This document shows positions 29,788 to 39,900 of a DNA stretch of 64,000 bases, piece by piece. Within the stretch, counting starts at the first letter, position 1. Every line of letters begins with the position of its first letter. Source of the DNA: Gloeomargarita lithophora Alchichica-D10. GTDB taxonomy: Bacteria; Cyanobacteriota; Cyanobacteriia; Gloeomargaritales; Gloeomargaritaceae. The notes under the pieces are model-generated. The model did no database searches. It was not told the DNA's origin and saw only the letters and a program-made list of their open reading frames with translations. Position numbers and translations under genes: made by a program. The stretch spans positions 1,173,756-1,237,755 of the forward strand of contig NZ_CP017675.1 in assembly GCF_001870225.1 (NCBI RefSeq). Direction: 5' to 3'.

Positions 29788-30822
29788 TTAATCTTCCGCA
29801 AAAATATATCGCCGCAATTCACTAGGCGCGGGTTCGGGACTTTGTTCCGCAAACACCACCGCCTCCTCCACCGTCTGCTTGATTTTTTGGTCAATGGTTT
29901 TCAGGTCTTGGCTCGTAACCAAATCCTGTTCCAAAAGATAACTGCCCAGGCGTTTGATCGGGTCACGGCTCAACCAAAATTCCTTTTCTTCCTTGCTCCG
30001 CAGTTCATCCGGGTCGGCCAAAGAGTGCCCCCGAAACCGATAGGTCAAGGCTTCAATCAAGGTCGGCCCCTCCCCCGCCCGTGCCCGTGCCACCGCCGTT
30101 TGTGCCACCTGCCGCACCGCCAGCACATCCATGCCGTCCACCTCCACCCCGGCCATGTTAAACACGCTGGCCTTTTTGTAAATATGGGGGTCAGAGGTCG
30201 CCCGCTCGTGCGCCATGCCAATCGCCCATTTATTATTTTCCACCACAAATAAAAGCGGCAATTTCCACAGGGCGGCCATATTTAAGGTTTCAAAAAATTG
30301 CCCATTGTTACACGCCCCATCCCCAAAAAAACACGCCGTCACCTGATCCGCACTGGCATCCCCTAAAACTTCCCGGCGGTACTTGCTCTGGAATGCCGCC
30401 CCCGCCGCCACCGGAATCCCCTCCGCCACGAACGCATAGCCCCCCAGCAGGCGGTGTTGCGCCGAAAACATATGCATCGAACCGCCCCGCCCCTTGCTAC
30501 AGCCGGTGGCCTTGCCAAACAATTCCGCCATCACCTCGCGAGCGGGCACCCCGGCACTCAACGCATGGACATGATCCCGGTAGGTACTGCACACATAATC
30601 CACCCCAGGGCGCATGGCTCCCCGGATTACCCCGCTGGCCACCGCCTCTTGACCGTTATACAAATGCACAAACCCGAACATTTTGCCCCGGTAGTACATT
30701 TCCGCACATTTATCCTCAAAGGTACGCCCCAGCACCATATCCTCGTACAGAGCCAACCCCTCCTCCCGGCTCAACTGCACCGCTGTTGGGGAAAACGTAG
30801 GTAAAGGACGCTCCTGAATCAT
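29788..30822 (-). CDS. pdhA: Pyruvate dehydrogenase E1 alpha subunit
   Basis: The product of 344 residues contains [33 protein letters not shown], the thiamine-diphosphate motif [20 protein letters not shown] (GDG ... NN type), and the phosphorylation-loop region [19 protein letters not shown], all typical of E1 alpha. I set the start at ATG 30822 (MIQERPLP); a TTG six bases further upstream is also in frame. It forms an operon with pdhB. Side-by-side pdhA and pdhB is not the arrangement in every cyanobacterium. Confidence 0.96.
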   Translation of the reverse strand: MIQERPLPTFSPTAVQLSREEGLALYEDMVLGRTFEDKCAEMYYRGKMFGFVHLYNGQEAVASGVIRGAMRPGVDYVCSTYRDHVHALSAGVPAREVMAELFGKATGCSKGRGGSMHMFSAQHRLLGGYAFVAEGIPVAAGAAFQSKYRREVLGDASADQVTACFFGDGACNNGQFFETLNMAALWKLPLLFVVENNKWAIGMAHERATSDPHIYKKASVFNMAGVEVDGMDVLAVRQVAQTAVARARAGEGPTLIEALTYRFRGHSLADPDELRSKEEKEFWLSRDPIKRLGSYLLEQDLVTSQDLKTIDQKIKQTVEEAVVFAEQSPEPAPSELRRYIFAED

Positions 30823-30896
30823 GGGCAAAGATTAAAAAAAATTAAACAGTATCTTGTAGGATACCTGGGAATGGTCGGCAAGTTCAAGCCAATGGC

Positions 30897-31130
30897 CTAA
30901 TCTTCCAGCAAAATTATGCCTTGATTCACCTGTTCCATGAGCTGATTGGTCAATTCCAATTCCGGCGGGCTGACCCGGCCATCCTCACACACCTTCGCCC
31001 GGATGTCTTGCCACTCTTGGCGGGACAACCGCCCATCCCGGGTCACCCGCTCAATCAAAGCCGTCAACTGCGCCAAGGATGCTTGCTCCTGCGGGGTAAG
31101 TGGGGTGGCATCGCCCTGATTGACTTGCAT
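30897..31130 (-). CDS. Small acidic cytoplasmic protein, unknown function
   Basis: This frame encodes 77 residues without cysteine-rich or membrane features: MQVNQGDATPLTPQEQASLA, then two helical halves around TRDGRLSRQEWQDIRAKVCE and DGRVSPPELELTNQLM. The two DGRxS segments are spaced about 17 residues apart and each precedes an acidic helix, somewhat like a pair of EF-hand-type loops, but the loop residues do not fit calcium binding well. Similar small proteins occur in cyanobacteria, to my memory, without a function. It lies 75 bp upstream of pdhA on the same strand and no strong Shine-Dalgarno is seen. Confidence 0.6.
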   Translation of the reverse strand: MQVNQGDATPLTPQEQASLAQLTALIERVTRDGRLSRQEWQDIRAKVCEDGRVSPPELELTNQLMEQVNQGIILLED

Positions 31131-31272
31131 AGGGAGTTTTTAACCATCAAGCTACGCTGACACCTTACCATACCCAGAAAGGGGAGAAAAGCCGTTAGGG
31201 AAAAACCCCAAAGCCCCGATTTGATACAGTGGTACAAAACCTTGGGCACCATTCACCGGGAGGTTGTTAATC

Positions 31273-31683
31273 ATGGGTCAAGTATGGCGTTACGTTGTCC
31301 TCACATTGCTCAGCCTATCGCTCCAGGCCCCGTTTGCCCTTGCCCAGGGCAATTTCAAACAGGTTTTACAGAAGACCCCCACCAGTCGTCTGCTATTTTC
31401 CCCCCACACGATTGGCGTGGTGATTGCCGATGCGGTCAGCCGGGTGTACATCCTCAACGCCCGCAAGGGGCAATGGTTGCGGGTGGAACCCCAGGGGATG
31501 GGTGCCCGCGCCCTGGTGGTGGTGTTTGATAAACAAGGGAAGCAACTCGCCAGCCTCAGCAATGGGTCTAGTCCCTTTGAGTACCAATTGCCCGCCAGCG
31601 GCGATTATTACATCCTGGCCAGCAGTGGCCCCACCAACCACCGCTACAATTTCGTCCTGAGTGTGTTCACCGAGGGCGGCTGA
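31273..31683 (+). CDS. Secreted PPC-like single-domain protein
   Basis: The protein of 136 residues has a signal peptide ([19 protein letters not shown], cleavage after ALA near residue 25) and one beta-rich module: [50 protein letters not shown] and YNFVLSVF. This pattern resembles the bacterial PPC domain and the outer modules of the kinase at 26818-28575. It is probably periplasmic or extracellular with a binding role. ATG 31273 is preceded by GGGAGG; a TTG nine bases upstream is less likely. ndhE follows after 26 bp. Confidence 0.65.
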   Translation: MGQVWRYVVLTLLSLSLQAPFALAQGNFKQVLQKTPTSRLLFSPHTIGVVIADAVSRVYILNARKGQWLRVEPQGMGARALVVVFDKQGKQLASLSNGSSPFEYQLPASGDYYILASSGPTNHRYNFVLSVFTEGG

Positions 31684-31709
31684 GGTATCATAGCCACAGG
31701 TGCGCTTGG

Positions 31710-32030
31710 ATGAGGTCTATGGTTCTGCAACTCGATTATTTTCTGTTGTTGGCAGCGGCACTATTCTGCATTGGCATCTACGGTTTGGTGACCAGTCGCA
31801 ATGCGGTGCGGGTGCTGATGTCCGTGGAACTCATGCTCAATGCGGTGAATTTGAATTTTCTCGCCTTCGCCAACTACCTCGACCCCGCCGAAATCAAGGG
31901 GCAGGTCTTTGCCGTATTTGTGATTACGGTGGCCGCCGCCGAAGCCGCCGTGGGGCTGGCGATTGTCCTGGCGATTTACCGCAACCGGGATACCATTGAT
32001 ATGGAGCGCTTTAATCTATTGAAGTGGTAA
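31710..32030 (+). CDS. ndhE: NAD(P)H-quinone oxidoreductase subunit 4L
   Basis: NdhE (NuoK-like) is a membrane subunit of photosynthetic complex I, used in cyclic electron flow and respiration. The protein of 106 residues has three helices and reads [39 protein letters not shown] with the conserved Glu, and [20 protein letters not shown] with the second Glu, ending [21 protein letters not shown] 31719 is an alternative start, with ATGAGG of the first codons then acting as Shine-Dalgarno. In most cyanobacteria ndhE closes an ndhA-I-G-E operon; here ndhG is not upstream. Confidence 0.96.
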   Translation: MRSMVLQLDYFLLLAAALFCIGIYGLVTSRNAVRVLMSVELMLNAVNLNFLAFANYLDPAEIKGQVFAVFVITVAAAEAAVGLAIVLAIYRNRDTIDMERFNLLKW

Positions 32031-32032
32031 TA

Positions 32033-32054
32033 CGACCTATTGTTAGCGGTGTCC
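32033..32054 (+). repeat. Right-end fragment of MITE family A
   Basis: CGACCTATTGTTAGCGGTGT followed by CC matches the right end of the copies at 12935-13029 and 19493-19587 with two or three changes. It starts three bases past the ndhE stop codon. No left end or duplication is present. The rest of 32055-32161 contains nothing I can identify. Confidence 0.5.
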
Positions 32055-32161
32055 TTAAGGGCGTTGCTGATTTAAGGTATGAAGTTTACGTGCGTCATTA
32101 ATTCAATCTTTGGTGTGGGCGGAGTTTTCCCTATGCTGTTTTTTTAGTATCATACCCAGAT

Positions 32162-32827
32162 TTAACAACGTCGGGTGGCAGGGGTAACCACCAACCGATA
32201 ACCCAAGCGATGCACGGTGGTAATTTGTAATGCTGGGGGTAATTTTTTCCGTAACCCCAAAATATGGGTATCCAGGGTGCGCCCCGCAGTTGCCCCCCAC
32301 ACCTGCTCCTGCAACATTTGCCGGGACACCACCTCGCCCTGCGCCTGGGTTAATAATGCCAGCAGGTGAAACTCGTGGGGGGTAAGCGGCAATTCCTGCC
32401 CCTGGCAAAACCCCCGGCGTGCCAATAAATCCAAGGTCAATGCCCCGGATTGCAACACCGTCTGCCCCTTTTGCCAGCGGCGAGCCAACGCCTGCACCCG
32501 CGCCACAAACTGCGCCAACCCAAAGGGCTTCACCAAATAATCATCCGCCCCAGCCTGGAGTCCGGCCACGATGTCCGTTTCCTGATTGCGAGCGGAAATC
32601 ATTAACATCAACCCCAACGGCTGGCGGCTAAACCAGACTGCCAACTGTAACCCCTCATCCCAGGTCTGCGGCCAGTCCAAATCCAAGACCAGCAAGACCC
32701 CCACCCCCGTCACGGTGTAGCCCTGCGCCAATTCCCCCAACAATGTCACCCGATAGCCCGCCTGTTGCAGGTGCCAGCCCAACAACAGCCGCAACTGCTG
32801 GTTCGGAATCAGTAGCACAACCGGCAA
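32162..32827 (-). CDS. OmpR-type response regulator
   Basis: This 221-residue protein has a receiver domain (phospho-acceptor Asp in LLVLDLDWP, then MISARN and DDYLVKPF with the conserved Lys) and a winged-helix DNA-binding domain (LTPHEFHLLALLTQAQGEVV, WGATAGRTLDTHILGLRKKL, RLGYRLV). The acidic pair normally found near the N terminus of receivers (ED or DD) is replaced by PN in LLIPNQQL, which could weaken metal binding and phosphorylation. The start is uncertain: TTG 32827 or GTG 32818. It begins two bases after the stop of the protease gene, so both are likely co-transcribed. No histidine kinase is adjacent. Confidence 0.85.
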   Translation of the reverse strand: MPVVLLIPNQQLRLLLGWHLQQAGYRVTLLGELAQGYTVTGVGVLLVLDLDWPQTWDEGLQLAVWFSRQPLGLMLMISARNQETDIVAGLQAGADDYLVKPFGLAQFVARVQALARRWQKGQTVLQSGALTLDLLARRGFCQGQELPLTPHEFHLLALLTQAQGEVVSRQMLQEQVWGATAGRTLDTHILGLRKKLPPALQITTVHRLGYRLVVTPATRRC

Positions 32828-32829
32828 GG

Positions 32830-34113
32830 TTACCAGTCACACAATGTACGAATTTGTTGCCGACAATTGCTGGTCGCCACCCGCAGAGTTTCCTGGGTGC
32901 GCTGGTATTCCACCGGGTTGCCCTGCTGGAGATACAAATCCGCCGCCCGCCGCAGGTCTTCAATTCCCTCCCGGATTTTGCCCACGTTGTAGAACAATAC
33001 CCCCCGGTTGTACTGGGCTTCGGCGTAGGTTGGCCGCAGTTCCATCGCCCGGGTATAGTCGCCAATAGCTCCCGCTTTATCCCCCAGGGCAGAACGGGCT
33101 AACCCCCGCCCCACGTAGGGTTCGGCGTAGCTGGGGTCAAGCCGAATCGCCTGGTCAAAATCCTGAATCGCCCCCGGCTGATCCCGTTGGATGTAGCGAA
33201 TCACGCCCCGGGTGGCAAAAGCGGCGGCATAGTTGGGATTGGTACGCACCGCCTGGGAAAGCTGATTCATGGCTCCGGCCATATCCCCCTGGCGATAGCG
33301 GTCACCAGCGAGGAGATAAAAATCATCCGCTCGTCCCGGATTGGCCGCCACCGGAGCGGGTTTGGGAGCCATCGGTCGGGGTGGGGGCGGCGTTGTGGGA
33401 GCCACAGCCACTAGGGACGGTCGGGGAGCCATCCCCAGATAGGTGTTGATGGGAATCCCCAGGTTAAACCCGGTTTTCACATACACCGTTTCCGATTGCC
33501 GCTCCAATTGACCCCCATCCGCCCGCCCATGTATCCCCACCAATTTGGCCTGTTTATCCAAAACCGGGCCACCGCTCATCCCCGGTAGCGTACTATTGCT
33601 GTACACCAACCCATAGCCATCCGCCAAGGGTTTGCTGGCGTTGGCCGTCACCCGCCCAGTGGTGAAATTGTACACCGGCTCACTGATCGCCGCCCCCGGC
33701 TTGGGAAATCCCGCCACAAACACCGGATTGCCCTCACTTACCTTGGTCGCATCCCCCAAATTCGCCACCGGATAGGTCTTATCGCTGGTAAACTTGGCCG
33801 TTGCCATATCCACCCCGGCCATTTTCTGCACCGTATTGTACTTGAGGGGATATTTTTGTTTATCTGATGTCACAATATCGTATTCATCTTGTACGGGAAC
33901 AACGTGCGCCGCTGTGAGTACGGTGTAGGTATTCCCCTCCCGTCCCACAATAATCCCAGAGCCGGGATTGACCCCATCAATCAGTACCGTAATTCCTTTA
34001 GCAACTTTAGCCACCGCCGCCACATCATCCGCCGAATCCAGGGGACGTTGCCACAGCATTACCCCAACTGTGCCCACCAGGGCTATGGTTACACCGCAAC
34101 TGATGCGTTTCAT
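32830..34113 (-). CDS. Trypsin-like serine protease with TPR repeats
   Basis: From ATG 34113 the protein has 427 residues: a signal or anchor helix (SCGVTIALVGTVGVMLW), a trypsin-like domain with His in LTAAHVV, Asp in AGVDMATAKF and Ser in LPGMSGGPVLD, a Pro-rich linker (PTTPPPPRPMAPKPAPV), then about four TPR units (AGDRYRQGDMAGAMNQLSQA; AFATRGVIRYIQRDQPGAIQ; PYVGRGLARSALGDKAGAIG; AQYNRGVLFYNVGKIREGIE). It is probably periplasmic, with the TPRs binding a partner. GGGAG precedes ATG 34113, so I prefer it to the ATG at 34131. The response regulator gene follows directly. Confidence 0.85.
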   Translation of the reverse strand: MKRISCGVTIALVGTVGVMLWQRPLDSADDVAAVAKVAKGITVLIDGVNPGSGIIVGREGNTYTVLTAAHVVPVQDEYDIVTSDKQKYPLKYNTVQKMAGVDMATAKFTSDKTYPVANLGDATKVSEGNPVFVAGFPKPGAAISEPVYNFTTGRVTANASKPLADGYGLVYSNSTLPGMSGGPVLDKQAKLVGIHGRADGGQLERQSETVYVKTGFNLGIPINTYLGMAPRPSLVAVAPTTPPPPRPMAPKPAPVAANPGRADDFYLLAGDRYRQGDMAGAMNQLSQAVRTNPNYAAAFATRGVIRYIQRDQPGAIQDFDQAIRLDPSYAEPYVGRGLARSALGDKAGAIGDYTRAMELRPTYAEAQYNRGVLFYNVGKIREGIEDLRRAADLYLQQGNPVEYQRTQETLRVATSNCRQQIRTLCDW

Positions 34114-34260
34114 GTTAGCTGTCTCCCACATTGACTTATCTTCAATTATACAAAGGTTGCGGGCACCACTATCGCTTCGGTTACCCTAGATGTCTAAAGA
34201 TGTAAAAAAACGACCACCGCTTACACTGAATGGATAGAGAACAAAGTCATTAAATTTACT

Positions 34261-35175
34261 ATGGTTATGGTTCAACCCCCAATGGGATGGTATCTAGTTA
34301 CGGGCGCAACCGGTCAAATTGGCCGCCGGGTCGTGCATCAACTGCGCCAACAGGGTTTTCCCGTGCGGGCGTGGGTGCGTTTGGGGGCAAACTATCAGGA
34401 TTTGGTTGATGCCGGGGCAGAACTCTACTTTGGGAATGTCACTCAACGGGAAGATATTTGGGCTGCCATGGGTCATGTGAGTTATATCATCAGTACCCAT
34501 TATCATGCCAAAGATATTCTCAATATTCACCTAAAAAGCAATCTGCATCTGATTGAAGTGGCGGGTAAATTTGGGGTAGAATGCTTCGCTTATATTTCGG
34601 GTTTAGGGGTGGAGCAATACGCCCAAAATGCCCCCCTCATTGAAGCCAAACTCGCCATCGAAACCGCATTGACAAAAAGCTCATTAAACTACATCATTCT
34701 CCGGCCAACGTTACTCAATCATTATCTTTTACCCTGGCTAGAACAACTGCAAAAAACAGGTAGCTTAATTTTAACCGGGGATGGTAATCTCCGTCATTCT
34801 TGGGTCAGCCTTGACGACTTGGCTAAAATCACCATACAACTCACCCAAAATCCTGCCCTTTGGCGGCAAATTGTCCCCGTTGGTGGGCTAACACCGCTTA
34901 GCCGTTGGGATATTATTGATTTGTATCGCAAACTCACCCAATCCCAACCCATGATTATTCCCGTGCCTTTAGCATTTTTAGACGGGGTGCGTTGGGGTTT
35001 ACAATGGCTGAATCAAGACGAGGATTTGGGCACCCTAAAAATTCTATTAAGCCATGAATTTATTTGTAATGAAAGTGAACAAAAACGATTGCAAAATCAA
35101 TTAAATATCCAACTAGAATCCCTGGAGCAATTCTTGCAACGCTACTTGGGATTGGATCATTCGGGTAAAGAATAA
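34261..35175 (+). CDS. Ycf39-like NAD(P)-binding protein
   Basis: This is a 304-residue atypical short-chain dehydrogenase of the NmrA/Ycf39 kind. The dinucleotide motif is YLVTGATGQIGRRVVHQLRQ, followed by VRAWVRLGANYQDLVDAGAE, an ISGLGV segment and LRPTLL. The Tyr-x3-Lys catalytic pair of classical enzymes is not evident, as in Ycf39 and HCF244, which assist D1 synthesis and photosystem II assembly. That role is suggested only by similarity. The 3' end overlaps the convergent MscS gene by 19 bases. Confidence 0.7.
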   Translation: MVMVQPPMGWYLVTGATGQIGRRVVHQLRQQGFPVRAWVRLGANYQDLVDAGAELYFGNVTQREDIWAAMGHVSYIISTHYHAKDILNIHLKSNLHLIEVAGKFGVECFAYISGLGVEQYAQNAPLIEAKLAIETALTKSSLNYIILRPTLLNHYLLPWLEQLQKTGSLILTGDGNLRHSWVSLDDLAKITIQLTQNPALWRQIVPVGGLTPLSRWDIIDLYRKLTQSQPMIIPVPLAFLDGVRWGLQWLNQDEDLGTLKILLSHEFICNESEQKRLQNQLNIQLESLEQFLQRYLGLDHSGKE

Positions 35176-36893
35176 TGGGGATCACTCCGGTCAAACACTT
35201 GATGGGGGCGACCCAAGGGAATGCCCGCTTGTTCCAATGCCTCGACCACCCGGCGGCGAAATTCCCGACTCACTAGCCACTGTTGTCCCGGCTGGGTTTT
35301 CAGCCACACCCGCAGGAGTAAACCCTCATGGCCAGCCCCATCAATACCAAGCACTTCCGGGAGTTCTAACAACGATTGCCGCCACTGGGAGTCAGCATAA
35401 AATTCTTGGGTAACTTTTTTAAGGACGTTCAGAGCTTGGGTCGGATCAGTTTGACAATCTACTAAAATCTCAAAATTCACCCGTGACCAGAGGCGGGTCA
35501 AATTAGAAACCTTGATAATACTGCTATTCGGAATCGTAATCAAACACCCTTCTGGATTGCGTAACTGAGTAATCCGTAAACTCATACTTTCCACCATGCC
35601 CGTATATTCCCCAATTTGAATAATGTCACCAATGCCAAATTGGTCTTCCCAAAGAATCAATAACCCGTTGATAATATCTTTAATTACGTTTTGCGACCCC
35701 AATGAAATTGCTAAAGCAAGTAAGCCACCCAAGGCAAAAATCGAGCTTACCGGGACACCCAAAGTACTAAAAATATAGCTGATTCTTATCATATAAACCA
35801 CAGCCGTTTTTACGCCTCGCAGGGTTTCAACATTGGTAGAAATTCGTAGGGATTTACGAGTAATTTCACCAATGTCAAACCAATTATAATTTTCCCAAGC
35901 TTGTTGTAAACGGTCAATCAAGAAGTCTCCCAATTTACTTCCTAGCCCTGTCAAAAACCACATGGTCAACCATACAATTGGCAGACGTAAAATTTTGGTC
36001 GAAATAGCTCTTGTTTGCGGAAATATCGAAAGAATATAAGCTACGCCTGCCAACCAAATTGCGAGCTGCATCCATAGTAAAATATAACTAAAAAGTGAGA
36101 CGATTTTATGCCTCTGTTCATAACTAAAATGTGATTTAATATAGTTTATAAATTCAACTCTTTGTCGGTGTAATCCATGCAAATGAGGTGATGGGTTTTC
36201 CGCTATTTTTCGAGCATTTTTTAATGCTGTTATTTGCTTCTGTATGTCAATTTTACGACGGCGGAAAAATTGGTTTAAGCCGAATAAAATCAAACTCATA
36301 AAAAGTACAATAATAAGAATCCATAGGGCTTGGGATATTTGTCTCAAAAGTGCCTGGGGTGTCCGTTGGGAAATAGCCTGTTGTAAATTCTCTTGAATGA
36401 TTTGGCGCCATTCTTCGGCCAAGGCAGGAATGGGAATGCCATTGTAGGAGGAATCAAGTTCAGTAACCGTCAGAACGGTGATATTTTGTTGTTGCAATTC
36501 AGTGCGACCTAAAATTACGGTTTCATTGTTTAAGGTTGACACAGAAATAATGACTTTAGGCTCACGGCTGTCCAGTAAATTTTGCGTATAGGGAGCAACA
36601 ATGCGTTGCAAATTGGCTTCAATAAGTTCAGCCCGAATTTCCACGGGCACTAAGCTATTAGCATTATTGCGATCCCTCACGGTTGCAGAAGCAATGGTAA
36701 ATAGGTTTTTCCCATCAAATACCACATCGGTCGCTTCGATGTTTCCATAACGGGTGACATTGCTGGGTAGGACGACCTGGGATTGCTGTTGTGGGATGGT
36801 AAATTGTCCCCACGTTGATTGGGACATCAATAATAGTGCCGTCAAAGTGAATAAACATAAAACAAGGGTGCGAGATAAGGCGGACAACCGCAT
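35157..36893 (-). CDS. MscS family mechanosensitive ion channel
   Basis: The protein of 578 residues has a signal peptide (LVLCLFTLTALLLMSQSTWG), a periplasmic N-terminal domain (about 28-185), about five membrane helices, and the MscS core: the pore-lining helix GGLLALAISLGSQNVIKDII, then the beta domain (FGIGDIIQIGEYTGMVESMSLRITQLRNPEGCLITIPNS). It would open under membrane tension to release solutes during osmotic downshock. ATG 36893 is preferred to a TTG nine bases upstream. Codon and base use here are more AT-rich than in 2-34 kb. Confidence 0.9.
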   Translation of the reverse strand: MRLSALSRTLVLCLFTLTALLLMSQSTWGQFTIPQQQSQVVLPSNVTRYGNIEATDVVFDGKNLFTIASATVRDRNNANSLVPVEIRAELIEANLQRIVAPYTQNLLDSREPKVIISVSTLNNETVILGRTELQQQNITVLTVTELDSSYNGIPIPALAEEWRQIIQENLQQAISQRTPQALLRQISQALWILIIVLFMSLILFGLNQFFRRRKIDIQKQITALKNARKIAENPSPHLHGLHRQRVEFINYIKSHFSYEQRHKIVSLFSYILLWMQLAIWLAGVAYILSIFPQTRAISTKILRLPIVWLTMWFLTGLGSKLGDFLIDRLQQAWENYNWFDIGEITRKSLRISTNVETLRGVKTAVVYMIRISYIFSTLGVPVSSIFALGGLLALAISLGSQNVIKDIINGLLILWEDQFGIGDIIQIGEYTGMVESMSLRITQLRNPEGCLITIPNSSIIKVSNLTRLWSRVNFEILVDCQTDPTQALNVLKKVTQEFYADSQWRQSLLELPEVLGIDGAGHEGLLLRVWLKTQPGQQWLVSREFRRRVVEALEQAGIPLGRPHQVFDRSDPHYSLPE

Positions 36894-36955
36894 GGGTATC
36901 AATCACCTAGAAGCCAATCACTAGGGTATCAAAGTTTGACTGGTTTTGTTTTTGT

Positions 36956-39900
36956 TTAACGACTGGCCTGATTGGTTTTGCAGGTGGGAAAATCACCGGT
37001 TTGCCATTGGATATTCGTGCTGGGCAGATTCTCTGTTCGTAAAACTAAGGGGTCAGTCAATGGGGTAGATGCTGAGTTTTGATTCACGGGTACATTGAGG
37101 CATAGTAAGGCTTCGGGGAATAGCACTGCTTCACCCATATCCGATAAATCCCGCCATTCTCGGTCATTAAAATTGAGGGTAAAGGTAACAGGTTCAGTAA
37201 ATGATGAACTGGGTAATCCGGGAATCAATTCCGCACCCACTTTATACAAGAAACCCTTGCCAATAAATAATGCCGGTTGAGGAAACGTGGTCTTAAATTG
37301 TTCCGAACCCCCCAACACAGGAAATCCGTTTACATTCCCCTGGGGACTGGTGGCATAGACTAAAAATGTACCGCCACTGGTTAAGGCAGTAGCACCTACA
37401 TTGTTGATAAAGTTATCATCTGCAACCAAAGTAATATCATTAGTTGCAGTAATACTCTTATTGACGACAATATCCCCAGTCAGAGCTTGTAGAAATACAC
37501 TATTAGCATCCTCAATGCCATCAGGATTTACCGTACCTACCGTGAGAGTTTTACTGTTCACAAAGCTAATGTCATTCGTAGTATCAGCGGCGATAGTAGT
37601 AATTGTATTACCAGAATTTTCTAATTCAAATTTACCACTGCCCAACAAAGCTAAACCATTGGCAATGATTTCATGAGATTGAGTTACGGTATCTCCCGCA
37701 GTCAAAGTGACATTGCCAGTGGTGTTAATACCATTGGTTTTATTAACTATCCCAATTTCAAAACCACCCACATCGGTATATTTAATATTATTTGTCGTGT
37801 TTGTAGCCAGAGTAGCGATGTCATTACTTATATTATTGAGAGTATATGCCCCTGTTCCCAATAGTTCTAAACCATCAGCAAATAAACCACCCGTATTATT
37901 TTGCGTGACACTTCCGGGAGAGTTGATAATAATATCTTCGGTGGTATTAACGGTGACATCATTTAAGATGATGGCATTGTTAGTAGAAGTCAGCTTAATC
38001 GCTCCAGTAGTTTTATTACCGATGATATTGCCACCAGATGCTATGCGAATAGCATCAGCACCATTACTACCCGTACCTGTGTAGGTGATGTTGCCTGTAG
38101 TGGTGGAGACTTGCGCTCCATTTGCTTGGCCTATGCCTGTGTTATTGGTTCCTGTCCCCTGCCCTATACCCGTAAGGTCGACTTTGCCGGTGCCAGTAGT
38201 GCTGATTTTGGTCGTGTTACCTGTTATTCCAATGCCGCTGTTACCACTTATCCCATTTCCGCCGGTCCCCGTGTAGGATATGTCGCCGTTGACACTGGTT
38301 ACTTGGGCACCATCTCCTTGCAGAATGCCAACATTACTATTATTTCCGTCTGCCCCCTTGCCCGTGTAGGTGATCTGCCCATCCACACTACTCACCTTAA
38401 CTGGATTGTCTAGGAAAATTCCGAAATTACCACCTGATGTCCCCTGCCCTGTGCCCGTGAGACTGATGGCTCCCGTGCCTTGAGTGCTGATGGTTGTGGT
38501 GGCGGTGGTGCCATCTTGCAGAAAAATTCCATGGTTTCTAGTTATTCCATTACCACCCGTGCCCTTGTAGGTGATACTGCCAGATTCAGTGCTGACTTGC
38601 GCCCCACTGAATTGATAAATGCCGTAATTATCCTTGCCCATTCCATTGCCACCTTGACCCGTCAGATTTACTGTTCCTGTCCCTGTGGTGCTAATGAGGG
38701 TGTTTGTGCCCTCAAGAAAAACACCGTAGTTGTTACTTTCTCCATCTCCGCCAGTGCCCTTGTAGGTGATATTGCCAGATTTAGTGCTGACTTTCGCCCC
38801 ACTGAATTGATAAATGCCGTAGTTCTTCGACTCGGTGCCGTTGCCCCCCTTCCCGGTAATACTGATCGCCCCTGAGTCAGAAGTGATTGTAGTATTTGCA
38901 CTTGTAAGAAAAACCCCGTAGTTGTTATTTGTTCCATTGCCACCCGTGCCTGTGTAGGTGATATTCCCTGATTCCGTAATGACTTCAGCACCTAAGTTTT
39001 GGAAAATGCCATAGTTATTAGCTCCTGTATTAAACCCTTTCCCTGTGAGGGTGATATTGCCCGCTCCGGCGGCGAGGGTTGCTCCATTCAATTCAACGCC
39101 ACTGGTTAGAGTGCTGGTACCTATAGCGGGATTATTCAGGGGGTCAATTCCACCACCTAAGATGATGTTGCCGTTGTTGCTGGTAATAGTGGTATTAGTC
39201 AGTTCAATCGCTCCGCCGTTGGTGCTATCTCTATCAGAGTTGAGAACAATATCTTTGCCCTGAGTAGTGATGTTGCTGTTGGTGCCAATGATATTTTCAT
39301 TAGCCCGTAGGGTGACTGTACCATTTATAGAAGAAATTTTACTGTCTGTGAACTTGAAACGATCGCCCGCCGAAACAGTAGTATTGTTGTCTGCACTGAT
39401 GATACTAAAAGTCATACCGGGGTTACCACTACTCAGGGTGATATTTTTCCCAGCCGTTATAGACTGGCTAGTGCCCGTTGAATTAATGGTGACATTGGCA
39501 TTTGTTCCTGAACCAGAGGTGAGTATAATATCCCGATTTGCGGTAATGGTTTGCAAACCATTTGAAGTGATGGTAACATTTCGACTTTGGGCGTTCGTGC
39601 CAGAGCCACCGAGCAATTTAATATCTTGCCCAGCCTTAACGGTCATGCCGCCTGTACCCGCAGTGACACTAACAAATGTATTGTCTATATTTGATTGCAG
39701 AACAATATCTTGCCCAGCCTCAAAATTAACAGTTGTAGCATTGATACGAGTAAATGCACCCCCAGTCCCAGTACCACCCAATTGAATTGTGCCATTAGTG
39801 GCTTTCAGTTCTACTAAATTTAGACTTCCCTCAATGCGATAATTACTAAACCCCGATGGATTCAAAATTATATTTTGACCTGCGATGAAACTAACATTAC

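Noticed and set aside
30897-31130. EF-hand pair in the 77-residue protein
   Set aside because: The two DGRxS segments lack the Asp/Asn and Glu spacing of a calcium-binding loop.
38480-39785. Plus-strand frames of 130-170 codons opposite the first haemagglutinin-like gene
   Set aside because: The repetitive Gly/Thr/Asn codons of the real gene produce long Val/Leu/Pro-rich antisense frames; similar ones appear opposite the second copy.
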